NCBI GenBank assembly: GCA_051453625.1
Contig: JBOZIK010000001.1
Coordinates: 206,096,716 to 206,134,692, forward strand
Direction: 5' to 3'
DNA from: Welwitschia mirabilis
Lineage: Eukaryota; Gnetophyta; Gnetopsida; Welwitschiales
DNA: 37,977 nt
Made by a program: the position numbers and the translations under genes. Position 1 is the first letter of the stretch; the number at the start of each line of letters is the position of its first letter. A model generated the notes under the pieces. It saw only the letters and a program-made list of their open reading frames with translations. It was not told the DNA's origin and did not search any database. Positions 12,180-22,788 of this stretch are shown here, piece after piece.

Positions 12180-13300
12180 AATCCATAAAATTAGAAAGAA
12201 AACCAAAAACGAAGTAAAGGTTATATGTTCAAAATCAGAAATAGTTCATCCTTTGACTTGTTTTTGTTTATTCAATAACTCATATAACACATCATTTTTA
12301 AATGAAGACAAAAGTACATTAGATACCATTGAAGAAGTTAAATGTTTAAGAAGATTATCATAAGATAGTTCTAAAGATAATGAAGGATTATCTTTTTGAT
12401 TGAGGCTTAGATCATTTTTAGCAAATAAAGATAAAAATAAAATGGTTGGCTCATGAATTCATTAAGATAGAGGTAAAGCTTCTTTGTAGTGTGGATCATG
12501 TATGAAATATTTACTAATATCCATCTTATAATTAAATTGTTATGGGATTTCTCCTCATATGGTTTCTTAAGTTATAATGGTTCTAATTCAATGTTCTCAT
12601 CATTACTATCACTTAATAAATCATCCTTTAATGTGTAACTCTCTAAGATAGCCTTTCTCAAATGATTACTCATCTTCTCATGATTATTCATACTCTAATA
12701 TGTTTAATACTCTACCAAAGTATAGATTTTTTGCAAATAATCTATCATTCTCTAGTGCATTCTTAAAATCAAGGTCCTCATGAATTTTGTTATTGGTTTC
12801 TTTTTCATTCCTTAAGGATATCACTTTAGTATCATTAATTTTACAATCATTATTTCTTTCAAGGTTTTTAAAACTCTTAACTTAATGGAATGTAGAAAGA
12901 TCTTTCTCTTATTATTGATGAAGGATATTATTGATTTGTTGAAGAATTTGAATGTTTATTTGAAAACTTTATTTAAAGTTTCTTAAGGATAATAAGTATT
13001 AATTAAGATTTTATTCATAATTATAGATACTTTAGATTTGATCATCCTTAGTTTGAATTTGGATATTCATGAATTTCCTTAATTATTCCTTCAACGGAGT
13101 AGATGATGAGGGTTTTTATTGATGAGATGAATAAGGATGAGAAGATGAAGAAGATTGATAAGACAATGAAGGATAAAGATCATGAGGAATTATGAAAGAT
13201 ATGGTATCAAACTATTCTTGTTTAAAATAGGGATTTTTAAACTCAAGATTGTAAGAATATTAATCTACATACAGATGGAATTCTAGGATTTAAAGATATT
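12180..13300 (-). pseudogene. Decayed gag-like or element-ORF-like frame
   Basis: One minus-strand frame from about 13290 to 12640 reads as a coherent protein although it has 12 stops: 11 TAA, 1 TAG and no TGA, most at places where Gln fits. It shows a Tyr/Ser/His-rich part (PHDLYPSLSYQ), then a Gln/Asn-rich amphipathic stretch (FMNIQIQTKDDQI, INIQILQQINNIL), then a charged part (LRNEKETNNKIHEDLDF). After frameshifts, open stretches continue to about 12180 (KDNPSLSLELSYDN). The general plan, a Lys/Gln coil followed by a Ser/Pro-rich tail, resembles the C-terminal half of plant Ty3-gypsy Gag and also the unknown ORF of elements 1-3. No CCHC knuckle is seen. Confidence 0.4.
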
Positions 13301-14002
13301 CTCTAAATATTTTCCTAGTATTGAAACATTCTTAAGGTTTGAAATGGTATGGATTTTTCTAGTCATGATGAATGTAGTCCTATAAGACTTTTTTGGGTCA
13401 AATATAATCTCTTACAATTGGTTTAGACTAATCATGATTATATAAGATATAGAAATCTTCAAAGTTCTCATAAACATATCAGATTTCTATAGGTATTTTA
13501 TACATTCTATCAAATGGATCAAATTCCAACCCATGTCAATTCTTGGAAAATAGTTAGTAAAATACATCATAAGGGTATATTTACAAAATGGTTTGAGGTT
13601 TCAAAAATACTCTAATAATAAAAAGGATTCAAGAGGTTCAAGATAGATCATGTGCAAAAAAAAAAAGCAAAAGCTTCATAAAAACACTAGCATCACTAGT
13701 TAAAGAAGATGGTAGTGTTGGTTTAGCTTAGAGTTATGGCTTGATAAAAAGATGTTAGGTTTCTAATATTCATGAAAAATGATTAAACTTATAAATTATT
13801 AGAAAAATTTAAAAAATATCCAAAAAACTTAAAATAAAACCTATGAGAAGGAAATTTCAAATGTTTTTAAGTTTAGAAAAATTTTTATCAAAAATTATAA
13901 AAATGAAAACTAGAATAATTTACTGAAAAAAGTTTTAGAAAACTAAAAAAACATAAATTTATAGTTTTAATTTAGTTTTATTTTTAAATATTATTTTAAT
14001 TA
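13301..14002. other. AT-rich non-coding DNA upstream of element 3
   Basis: Nothing recognisable apart from an A-run near 13657. It may include the leader of whatever element carried the decayed frame at 12.2-13.3 kb. Confidence 0.4.
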
Positions 14003-14330
14003 TTACTACTATGAGATCAAATTATATGTATTTGATGGAATATTTTGACTACTTCTATAGGACATTTATAAAGGTTTAGATGCAATTTTCATAATTATAA
14101 GAAGTTAATGGAATGATTATAGTAACATGGAATTCTTATAACTAGATTTGGTTATACCAGGTAATAAACAAGCATGAGCCTTCTCACGGATTATGTATCT
14201 GCACAATCCAAAGTCCTGAATTGGATGTGTTTCATGCATATTCTAATACTTAGTATTTTGAGGAGAAGATCAAAGATGTAAAAGACTAATTTCTCTTAGC
14301 TAGAATGCTTAAGAAGCCTATCATTTCTTG

Positions 14331-14474
14331 TGTCGTCTAAACAATAGTTAGGATGACAGTAATTCTAGTATGGACTTTAGACTATAGTACTAATTAGAGG
14401 GATAAAAGCTAATAATCCATTTCTTATTACAAGGTATCATCCCTAGTGTTATCCAAATGATAAGAAGGATGACA
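14331..14474. repeat. Two 40-nt palindrome modules in element 3 U3
   Basis: Module 14435-14474 has outer arms TATCATCCC / AGGATGACA, inner arms TGTTAT / ATGATA and loop CCAA. Module 14331-14370 keeps TGTCGTCTA and ATGACA, but its last arm is decayed. They end about 118 and 222 bp upstream of the TATA box, the same distances as in the other LTRs. Confidence 0.65.
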
Positions 14475-14590
14475 ACTATTTTATATGAATGAATTGAATT
14501 ATCTTGGTAATGGAATTATGCATCCCATTTAAGTTGCTTGAATTTCTTCTCTTACTCTTAAGGTCTTATTTATATAACCTTAATGTAAAA

Positions 14591-14600
14591 CTATAAATAC
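14591..14600 (+). promoter_or_regulatory. LTR TATA box of element 3
   Basis: CTATAAATAC, about 590 bp into the LTR. The equivalent site is present, with or without mutations, in all four other LTR copies for which this part is sequenced. Confidence 0.65.
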
Positions 14601-15317
14601 CTCTTTTGCCCTTACTTCTAATTCATATTTTTATAATGGAAACTCTTGTGATGTAATATTTAAGGATAAGAGGTTCATCTTGTGATACAGAGAGAAGTCT
14701 TCCTTGGTATTGTGTTTTGTATCCTTTATTGAGGTGTTGCTACTTTATAAGTGGATGTTTATTCAATGTTAATATAAAAACTATTTTACTTCTATTATTT
14801 GAACCTTCCTTTAAGATTTAAGTTGATTATGATTTGCTTAAATCCTCATAGTTGATCTAGATCATGAGGGTAATCTTTGTTAACATTGACATTATTAGTT
14901 AGATTTGAATTCATTTCACATTGCACTTTCATAATTGCATACTCTATTTAATATATCTTATATCTTATATTAGTTAAGATTAAGTGATAATTTTTCTAAT
15001 TGATCTAAGTTATAAGGAATAATCTTGGTAATAAAAAGATTGGGAATGAAATAGATTCATCATTTATTGCATTTACATTTCATCATCATTTATCTTACAT
15101 TGCATTTGCCTTATTTCTTATTTTTCTTAATTAAAAGTAAAGAGACTAAAAAATACTTTGTTGAAATCAATTCTCTAACTTTTAGTCAGTTCTTTCAATG
15201 GATTACAACATTTAAGTTTAACTTCATCTATACTAGTATGTGTTTTTCTACAAATATTTGTGATTAATAGGGTCTACTTAAGACTTAAATATTACGCAAA
15301 TTTATACCATGACATTT

Positions 15318-15335
15318 TGGCATCATTGTCAAGAA
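15318..15335 (+). promoter_or_regulatory. Primer-binding site of element 3, heavily decayed
   Basis: TGGCATCATTGTCAAGAA lies 3 nt after the LTR end. It differs from TGGCGCCGTTGCCGGGGA at seven positions, all C to T or G to A. It fixes the plus-strand orientation of this element. Confidence 0.7.
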
Positions 15336-15624
15336 AGGCCACAAGGAGTTAGAGAATTATCACTATCTAAATAAGTAGCTTAGATTTTGATTTAAGTTGT
15401 TTATCTATATAGCACTATAGTTTTACTCTAGATTTTATATTCTACAATTTTTGTTTTCTATAGCATTAACAAGACTTGTTGTCCTTCCTATCATCTAGAT
15501 AATGGTATGAATAATGACTTGAAATTTCTTTTTTTTTGTGCTTTTTACAATAAAATATTCTAATTTTTTGATAGTATAATAAAGTTGACATTGTTACGTC
15601 TTTGTCATTCAAACAACTTAGTAG

Positions 15625-15629
15625 ATGAC
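15625..15629. repeat. Target-site duplication of element 2, left copy (ATGAC)
   Basis: ATGAC directly abuts the left end of element 2 (LTR start at 15630) and is repeated exactly at 25017-25021. Confidence 0.85.
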
Positions 15630-16345
15630 TATTGTAATATGGACTTATGAAATCTTGAAGTCCTTTAGGTAAACTTGTAAATCAAATAAATTATAGAAAA
15701 ACATACACTAGTATAAATGGAAGTTTACTCAAATGTCATAATCCCAATGAAGACACTAGGCTTAGATTTAAATAATTAATTTCTAGAGGTATTTTTAGTT
15801 TTTTATCTTTTAAGAACTTAAAGTAAATAATAAATTAAAATTTAATGCAAAGAAAATGAAGATTAAATACAAATGAAATTAATTCTACTAGATCCTAATT
15901 CTCTTGTCATAAGAACTAGCTTCTCTATGACTTAAATTAATTAAGAAGAGTACTCGACTTATTCCTAATCAATGTGAACTATGAGATATACCAAGTAGAA
16001 TATGGAATGCAATGTGAAATAGAAATGAAAAAATAATGCAAATCCAACACTAATCAAATTTAACCTTAAAAAAGTTTCTCTTATGATCTAAATAAATTAT
16101 AGAATTGTTACTTAGCCTATAATTAACTTAAAACATAAGGAAAAATTTGAGTAAAAGGACAATTTTATTGATTTCAAAAAACTTTACATCCACTCACAAC
16201 AAAGTAGTAGCACCTCAATAGAAGAGACTTAGCCTAACACCAAGGAAACTCCTTTCTGTAGCTACTAGATAAAACTCTTGTCCTTTAATATTTCATCACA
16301 AGCATATCAGGTACAAAAGATAGATTGGAAGTAAGGATAAGAGAG

Positions 16346-16355
16346 GTATTTATAG
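16346..16355 (-). promoter_or_regulatory. LTR TATA box, element 2 3' LTR
   Basis: Minus-strand CTATAAATAC, 613 bp from the LTR start, the same distance as in the partner LTR. Confidence 0.65.
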
Positions 16356-16471
16356 TTTTACATTGAAATTTCTAGAACTATAACCCTAAAAGTTAGAGAA
16401 TAAATCCTAGTAGCCCAAGTAAGGCACATGACCCCTTACGATATAATTCAGTTCCACTTATATAAAATATT

Positions 16472-16733
16472 TGTTATTTGAACTATCATGGAGATGACAC
16501 TAAGGATGATGTCCTATAATAATAGATAAATATTTAGCTTCTAGCTCTACAATTAACCTCATAGTTAGCTCCATATGTGTTGTCATCCCTTATATCATGA
16601 GGATGACAATAGGGATGATACCTCCTTAGAAAAGGGGCTTTGTTGACTCCAAGTTCTAGTCCATGTTACTATTATTTTAGGCCAATATAGTATTGTCATT
16701 CTGTTTGTCAAGGGAATAATAGAGGGGACGACA
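16472..16733. repeat. Three 40-nt palindrome modules in U3
   Basis: Modules at 16472-16511, 16581-16620 and 16694-16733 are spaced 109 and 113 bp apart and all fit 9-3-6-4-6-3-9 exactly. The middle one is the clearest: outer TGTCATCCC / GGGATGATA, inner TATCAT / ATGACA, loop GAGG. They begin about 117, 226 and 339 bp upstream of the TATA box on the minus strand. Confidence 0.8.
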
Positions 16734-16968
16734 CCCTTCTAGAGCTTCTTAGGTAAACCAAATCAACCTTATTTATCATTAATCTTCCTCTAACATACTG
16801 AGTAATAGAACATGCCTAAAATGGCTCTAATTATGCCAAGAATTATGTGTTTTCCTAATCATCCCATCGATTCTTCATAATTATCAAAATTAAATCCAAA
16901 CCTACATAAATGTCCCACAAAAGTACTCTAAATACATTATCAAATTCCTATAAATTAGCATCACAACA

Positions 16969-16982
16969 TAGCCCCTAGTTAG
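16969..16982 (-). promoter_or_regulatory. Polypurine tract of element 2, decayed
   Basis: Minus-strand AACTAGGGGCTA is next to the LTR start TGTTGTGATGC. It is aligned with the intact G-run PPT of element 1. Confidence 0.6.
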
Positions 16983-17620
16983 CCTTGTTAGTCCTTGACA
17001 AAGTGGGTAATCAACTACATTGTGAGCCAATTTGAGTAAGATAATCATCAACTAGATAAGTGGAATTTGAGATTAATTTTATCATGCAAGAATAGATAAC
17101 AAAGTCCATTAACTAACATAATTACTGATGTATTCCTAATACCCCTACTTAAACACATCACAATAGAATAACTAAATTTCATAACATAAACAAATCATAA
17201 AATGTAAAAATGATAGTTTAGAAATGTGTACGCATAATTCAAGAAAGTAATTCTAAAATTGATGTGTAAAACATAAGTAGTAATAATCTCAAAGAATGAT
17301 GCATAAAAAATTCATTAATGCATTACAAAAGTAAATATAGCATTTTTTCCTTAGATGATCTGAAACATAGCTGCAGGAAAAACTCTATGAGTTGTGCTAC
17401 TATGATCCTACTAAATAAAGTCAATGTAATTTACTCGAGTAACATGAAATCATATCCAAATAACTCATCATAAATATGTATCATAAAAGTTCAAAAATAA
17501 TGCTTTTAAATTAAAAATTATAAATTTTTACTTAATATCTTAAAAAAAGATCAAAGAGATGTCCTGTCCCCTCATAAGAAAAGTAAGATATCCCATATTA
17601 CACAAAGTAAAAAGGATGAG

Positions 17621-17662
17621 TGTCATCCTGTCTGTTATGGGGATGACAGATGTGGGATGATA
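17621..17662. repeat. Palindrome module near the PPT
   Basis: Outer TGTCATCCTG / GGGATGATA, inner TGTTAT / ATGACA, loop GGGG, with two extra bases (42 nt). It lies about 650 bp inside the 3' LTR, outside both LTR and leader. Confidence 0.65.
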
Positions 17663-17939
17663 ATGGTAAAATTCAATATTTGAATAGATTAGGAAAAAAA
17701 CCAAAAAATTATAATATCAAACAAGTAGTTGAAAAGTAGCAAAAAAACAAAAGAAAGATAAAAAGTGAAGAATTTATTTCAAAAAACATGATCATGAGAA
17801 AAGAGGCTTATGAAACCATTAGAATGCATTAAGCAGAAGGAAGTAATTCTTAGAATTACTTCTCAATGGTATTCTAAAAATCATGAGTATTTAAGATTTT
17901 TAAGTAAATGAATGCAAAACCAAAAGCAAGAGAAATGTT

Positions 17940-17962
17940 GGAGGGGGAGGGGGAAGAGGGGA
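17940..17962 (+). repeat. G-rich purine tract
   Basis: A 23-nt purine run with G-runs of 5, 5 and 4, unusual in this AT-rich context. Only three runs of three or more G are present, so a standard four-run quadruplex is not supported. The equivalent place in element 1 lacks it. Confidence 0.7.
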
Positions 17963-18764
17963 TGAGAATTAGCATAAAACAAAAGGAACACATCAATCAA
18001 AGTGAAAGGAATGCATCAAATAAAAGTGCCTAAAAGAAAAACAACCATTATAATAAAAATTATGAGTAAAAATAAAAAGACAACTAGAAAACTACCAAAT
18101 GATCAAGTTCTAATTATTATATGGAAAAAGATTTAAAAAATCCAAACAAAACACATAAAGAAAAGCATAATAAAAATAAACAACTAAGAACATGAAAAAG
18201 ATTGCGTACCTATCCAAAATTCCATCCTAGCAAAGTCCCTTGATAGAAATCATAAAATCATCTAATAAAGATGCATGACATAATATAAAAATTCATAAAT
18301 TTACACTTAAATAGGTAATGATTATGACGATGTCAAGTATGTCTAATGTTATCAAATAATGAATGAAAAGATAAAAAGCTATTAAAATATGAACTTACAA
18401 TTTATCACTCAAAACAATACTAGAATTTGAAAAAGTAAAGTGACCATGTAAAAGTACTATAAATAAGTAAATAAAATGAGTCTAGAAAATAAGTAATGCC
18501 TTTGATAACACTAAGAATATCACTAATTTTGTAGCCTATAAGTACAATTTTATTTTACCATGATGAGGGGAGTGCAACCACTGTTAGAGGAGTAAGAACC
18601 TATATAGCATGGCTATCTGAGCCCTTAATGAAGTTCCCACAGCTACTGTATTATACTACCAAAGGCCCCTCTTAGGAATATTTTCCTTGGTGCACTTGTA
18701 GTAGGAATCATGGGGATGATATTTTGAGATATAACATAAAATAGCATGGTCATTATGTCTTTTT

Positions 18765-18920
18765 CTTGCTTACTTTTTTTCCTTTTCTTCTCTTGCTCTC
18801 TCTTTTTCTTTCTTTCTCTTTCCTTTTTTTTTATTAGTATATTCCAAATAATTAAATAATCTTAAAGATAANNNNNNNNNNTCTTACTTCCTCTTCCTTC
18901 TTCTTCTTCTTCTTCTTTTT
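18765..18920. repeat. Pyrimidine tract with CTT repeats and a 10-N gap
   Basis: Mixed CTTT/CTCTT sequence (18765-18833) and CTTCTTCTT (18895-18920), with 10 N at 18872-18881. It sits at the position of the long CTT array of element 1. Confidence 0.85.
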
Positions 18921-19429
18921 TAAAAGTAAATTCCACATGACCAAGTACTTGTAAGGATAGAAGTAAAGTGAGGAGATAAATAACAAAGAAAAACATGCTA
19001 AAATAACTAATTACTCACATCATTAAAAGAGAACAAAAGAACCAAGGCATATTCCTTCAAAATTACGTTTATAGAAATATGAATGTCTCAAGATTGGATG
19101 AAGTCAATCTTATCATTTGAAATGACTAAGTAAAATATTTACTAATCATGACAACTTTATAAAGTAAAAAATTAGTCAAGTAAAAGATGCTCAAGTGATA
19201 GCATGGCATTTACCAAAAGAATTAGCTAAAGAAGAATTTAGATAATGATAGGAGGAAAAATTCAAAACAAGTGCTTCTATCATGTTTAAGACTTAATTAA
19301 TAGATATTTCAATGATTTCTAATCTTTTATCCATTAACTTCTAAAATTTCCAAGTGTCCAATTTGAAAGTTTCAATTAAGCCATTTAAAGATGTACTTTT
19401 TCTAAAGGATAAGAACCCAACCATTAAGA

Positions 19430-21160
19430 GGTTTAACTAGTTATGTAAAACATGCACTTGGGTATTATATTTTTCATAAAAATAAGGGTTAAACTAAATA
19501 GAAACCAATTGATAAAACATAAAAAGTATATAAACATTATGAAGTAAAATGAATTGGAGGTAAAGAGAGTAAAATGATAAAACTTTGTTAGCACAAATAT
19601 CAAAGTCCAAATGAGAGATACATAAGTAATAAATTTCACTAACAAATAATCTCTTATTAAAACATTAAAAACTGTGAGTATCATTATATAATTCATTTAA
19701 GGTACTACTCAAAGAATGGATCCAAGAAGTTTTTAAGACCTTGTAAATTTTTTAAATAAGATTGAGAAGCATTGTAAGATTTAATTTTAAGCATGGTTTA
19801 TCATCAAGAAGACAAGGTTCACCCCAATTCAAAATTACAAGACATTTCAAATCAAACTTTTGAAAAGAATAATCATCAGAAGCACTAGGCAAAGTGGACT
19901 AGATAGAAAAAGAATGAATGTTACTTTTAGCATCACATGGAATTTGAAAAGAAAGATATTAAGAAATAGGAGAAATAAACTCTTTAAAATTATGGATTTT
20001 ATAAGAGTTAAGAAAAGAAACATGGCCTTGAGAATTATATGAAGGTTTAATTGGAAGAGAAGGAAAAACATTCTCATAACTAAGGTTATAAGGTAATGTA
20101 AAAGTAAAAGTAAAAGTGAAGGTAGAACTAAAAGAAAGCATGGGATCTAAATTTGTATATGAAGGCAAAGTTAAAAATATGTAGAATTATAAGTATAAAA
20201 AACAAGTCTATCCTTAACGAAATGTGAATGAATCTCTTTGGCTTCTTCATTATGATTAGTTTTGTCACTATTGTCTTTATCATTATTTGGTTGGATTGTT
20301 TTGTAACTTTCCTTATCATTAGTTATGACTATATCTTCCTTTTCTTATTGAATATTTCTTTCATTCTCTAAACTATAGGATTCATCAAAAATGTTATCAA
20401 GATAAATAAGATCATCATCTTCATCATTGATTAAAAAGTTTTCAAACTTTTCATAAATGGATAATGCATCGTGATTATCTAGTAGTAAATGTATGGCATG
20501 GATATAATTTAAGACCTTAATATCATCATCTAATAAATGGTCATCCTCATCTCAATTGTTGAAATATTAACTTGATTTATTATTATATCCCCTTCTCTCA
20601 TCTCCTAATGAGTAGGATGTGGAAATTTAATCCAAGTCTCATCTTTTATTTGAAATCAAATAGCATTATCATGTGTGTCTAAGTTCTCCTCATTTTGCTC
20701 AAGGGAGGATGAAGTAGGATAGTTTTAAGGATGTTGTGTTGTTAAAGAAACTTAAGTTTGTAGTAGTGTTTATTACAAGGGTTAAGCTAAATTTGTTAGG
20801 TTCTTATTGGTGTTTTCTTGGATCTTCATCATTTCATCAATCATTTCTTTTAATGAAGCATTTTCTTCCTCATAGTAGTTCATGGGAGATGGTTCTTCTT
20901 CATACTAATTCATGGGAGATGATTGGGGTTGATAAAAATGATTGTAAGAAGTTGTCTAAATGAGGTGAAATCCCTAAAATGTGGAGAATCTTCATTATCA
21001 TTTCTATATCAAGCTTGAAAAGAAGAGGAAAAAGAATAAGAAGGTTGAAAAAAAAAAGGAGTCCAATTCCTACTCTCAATAGCATTTTGTGTTGTTCTCC
21101 CTCTTGTAAAAACCACGTGAAGTGTTTTTTTAATATAAATCTTATAATCATTTATGTTTC
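19430..21160 (-). pseudogene. Element 2 copy of the conserved unrecognised ORF
   Basis: Relics follow the order seen in element 1: TRGRTTQNAIESRNWTP (about 21060-21110), a Ser/Phe-rich part, NDNEDSPHFRDFTSFR (about 20950-21000), a coil-like part, Gln/Asn-rich and acidic parts, then NLDPMLSF to HNFKEF (about 19970-20160), and further downstream NKRLFVSEIYY and FYQLVSI (about 19490-19650). The Trp after QLVSI in element 1 is a TAG here. A TAA after the Ile-Ser that ends the HNFKEF block occurs at the same place in all three copies. It is either the true stop or a mutation older than the amplification. There are several frameshifts. No named domain is seen and function is unknown. Confidence 0.55.
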
Positions 21161-21737
21161 TCCTCTTTTCTATAAAGATCNNNNNNNNNNNNNNNNNNNN
21201 NNNNNNNNNNNNNNNNNNNNNNNNNNNNNNNNNNNNNNNNNNNNNNNNNNNNNNNNNNNNNNNNNNNNNNNNNNNNNNNNNNNNNNNNNNNNNNNNNNNN
21301 NNNNNNNNNNNNNNNNNNNNNNNNNNNNNNNNNNNNNNNNNNNNNNNNNNNNNNNNNNNNNNNNNNNNNNNNNNNNNNNNNNNNNNNNNNNNNNNNNNNN
21401 NNNNNNNNNNNNNNNNNNNNNNNNNNNNNNNNNNNNNNNNNNNNNNNNNNNNNNNNNNNNNNNNNNNNNNNNNNNNNNNNNNNNNNNNNNNNNNNNNNNN
21501 NNNNNNNNNNNNNNNNNNNNNNNNNNNNNNNNNNNNNNNNNNNNNNNNNNNNNNNNNNNNNNNNNNNNNNNNNNNNNNNNNNNNNNNNNNNNNNNNNNNN
21601 NNNNNNNNNNNNNNNNNNNNNNNNNNNNNNNNNNNNNNNNNNNNNNNNNNNNNNNNNNNNNNNNNNNNNCCACGTGAAGTGTTTTTTTACTATAAATCTT
21701 AGAATCATTTATGTTTCTCCTCTTTTCTATAAAGATC
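21113..21737. other. Duplicated contig ends around a 489-N gap
   Basis: About 68 bp beginning CCACGTGAAGTGTTTTTT occur at 21113-21180 and again, with about two differences, at 21670-21737, flanking N at 21181-21669. This could be a collapsed local tandem repeat or unmerged contig ends from different reads. The true length between the ORF start and the leader is therefore uncertain. Confidence 0.8.
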
Positions 21738-22268
21738 TCTCAAAGTGTGTTCTTACTATTATGCTCATAATCTTTCAAGTTTCATCTCCTTTCAGAAAGA
21801 AGTTCCTTAACAATCTTGGTATCAGTATTTATTAAAGTAATTAAGAAGAAAGAAACAAGAGAATTTTATTTCAAGATGGTAAGAAAGATAAGTACATAAT
21901 GAAGATCAATAAGGATCAAGTTCTATTCTCTTTGATGTTTTATCATTTTATCAAAATTGTTGATCCTTAACACTCAAAAGATATGTAATAGCTATTTATT
22001 TTAATAGTTGTGAAAAATAACTAATAGGATAACTACACAGAGAAAGGAAAATCAGATTCTAAAATAATAAAAACATAGAAAAAAGATTCTTAGAACTTGT
22101 ATACTTATGATGTGCATTCCTAGATATTGCTTAAAGTTGAATAATCCTTCTTCAATATTTCCTTCAATCAAGTTTCGCTTCCTCGGATATTTCATCTTTC
22201 TACTAGAATTCACTGTATTCCTATACACATAGACAATAAATAGAAAACTAAAATAAAAAATAGTAGAC

Positions 22269-22621
22269 TATCATCCACCTGGTCATGGAGATGATAAGGC
22301 AGCTGATGATCACACAAAAAAATAAACTTTAAAAAAAAATTACAAAAAATGAAAAATTAAACTATCATCTAATCTATCATGGGAATAACTAGAGGACAAC
22401 AATCATGCTACTATAAAACTAAAACTCAAAAACTTAGAGGAAGAATTTACTAAAACTCAGAAAACTAGGCTATCATTCAAGTTGTCATGGAAATGACAAA
22501 GGAGATGATAGTAATTCTATTACCAAACTAAAAACAAAAGAAATATTAAAAAAACAGATAATAATTTCTAAATTTTAGAACTCTCATACCCTATGTCATT
22601 GGAATAATAGAGAGAATGATA
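22269..22621. repeat. Four tandem palindrome modules in the element 2 leader
   Basis: Modules at 22269-22312 (right arm lengthened), 22363-22402, 22471-22510 and 22582-22621, separated by A-rich linkers, with a period of 94-111 bp. The third is the best preserved: inner TGTCAT-GGAA-ATGACA is a perfect hairpin, and outer TATCATTCA / GAGATGATA pairs in part. Confidence 0.8.
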
Positions 22622-22770
22622 GGGATCTTAAAATTTTGAAAAATAAAAATTATGAAAATAAACGTACTTTAAGGTAAGTTAAAAATATAGTGCTAATTCA
22701 AATATATAACTAAACAAAAACTTTAAGATACTTATCTAGTTAGTGATAATACTCTAGCTCCTTACAATCT

Positions 22771-22788
22771 TCCTCGACAATGTCACCA
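22771..22788 (-). promoter_or_regulatory. Primer-binding site of element 2
   Basis: Minus-strand TGGTGACATTGTCGAGGA lies 3 nt from the LTR end. It matches the tRNA-Asp PBS at 13 of 18 positions. Four of the five differences are C to T or G to A and one is a transversion. Confidence 0.75.

Larger units (their letters stand above)
14003..15314 (+). repeat. Element 3 5' LTR
   Basis: Reverse-complement match to the LTRs of elements 1 and 2 throughout, including the TATA region, the AGAGAGAAGTCTTCCTTGGTATTG-like block near 14690 and the terminal ...CCATGACA before TTTTGGC. The 5' end is decayed and its exact start could be off by several bases. Confidence 0.8.
15630..16968 (-). repeat. Element 2 3' LTR
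   Basis: About 1.34 kb. The plus-strand left end TATTGTAATATGGACTTA matches TGTTGTGATGTGAATTTA of element 1 apart from G/A and C/T changes. The right end is ...GCATCACAACA. It is collinear with 22792-25016. Confidence 0.85.
16983..18764 (-). other. Non-coding internal region of element 2
   Basis: Collinear with 1284-3158 of element 1. No credible reading frame. It contains one palindrome module (17621-17662) and a purine tract (17940-17962). Confidence 0.6.

Noticed and set aside
17940-17962. G-quadruplex
   Set aside because: Only three G-runs of three or more, so the standard four-run rule is not met.
22269-22621. CRISPR-like array
   Set aside because: Spaced palindromic repeats at a regular period, but the repeats are diverged, the linkers are A-rich and alike, and the context is a plant retrotransposon leader.
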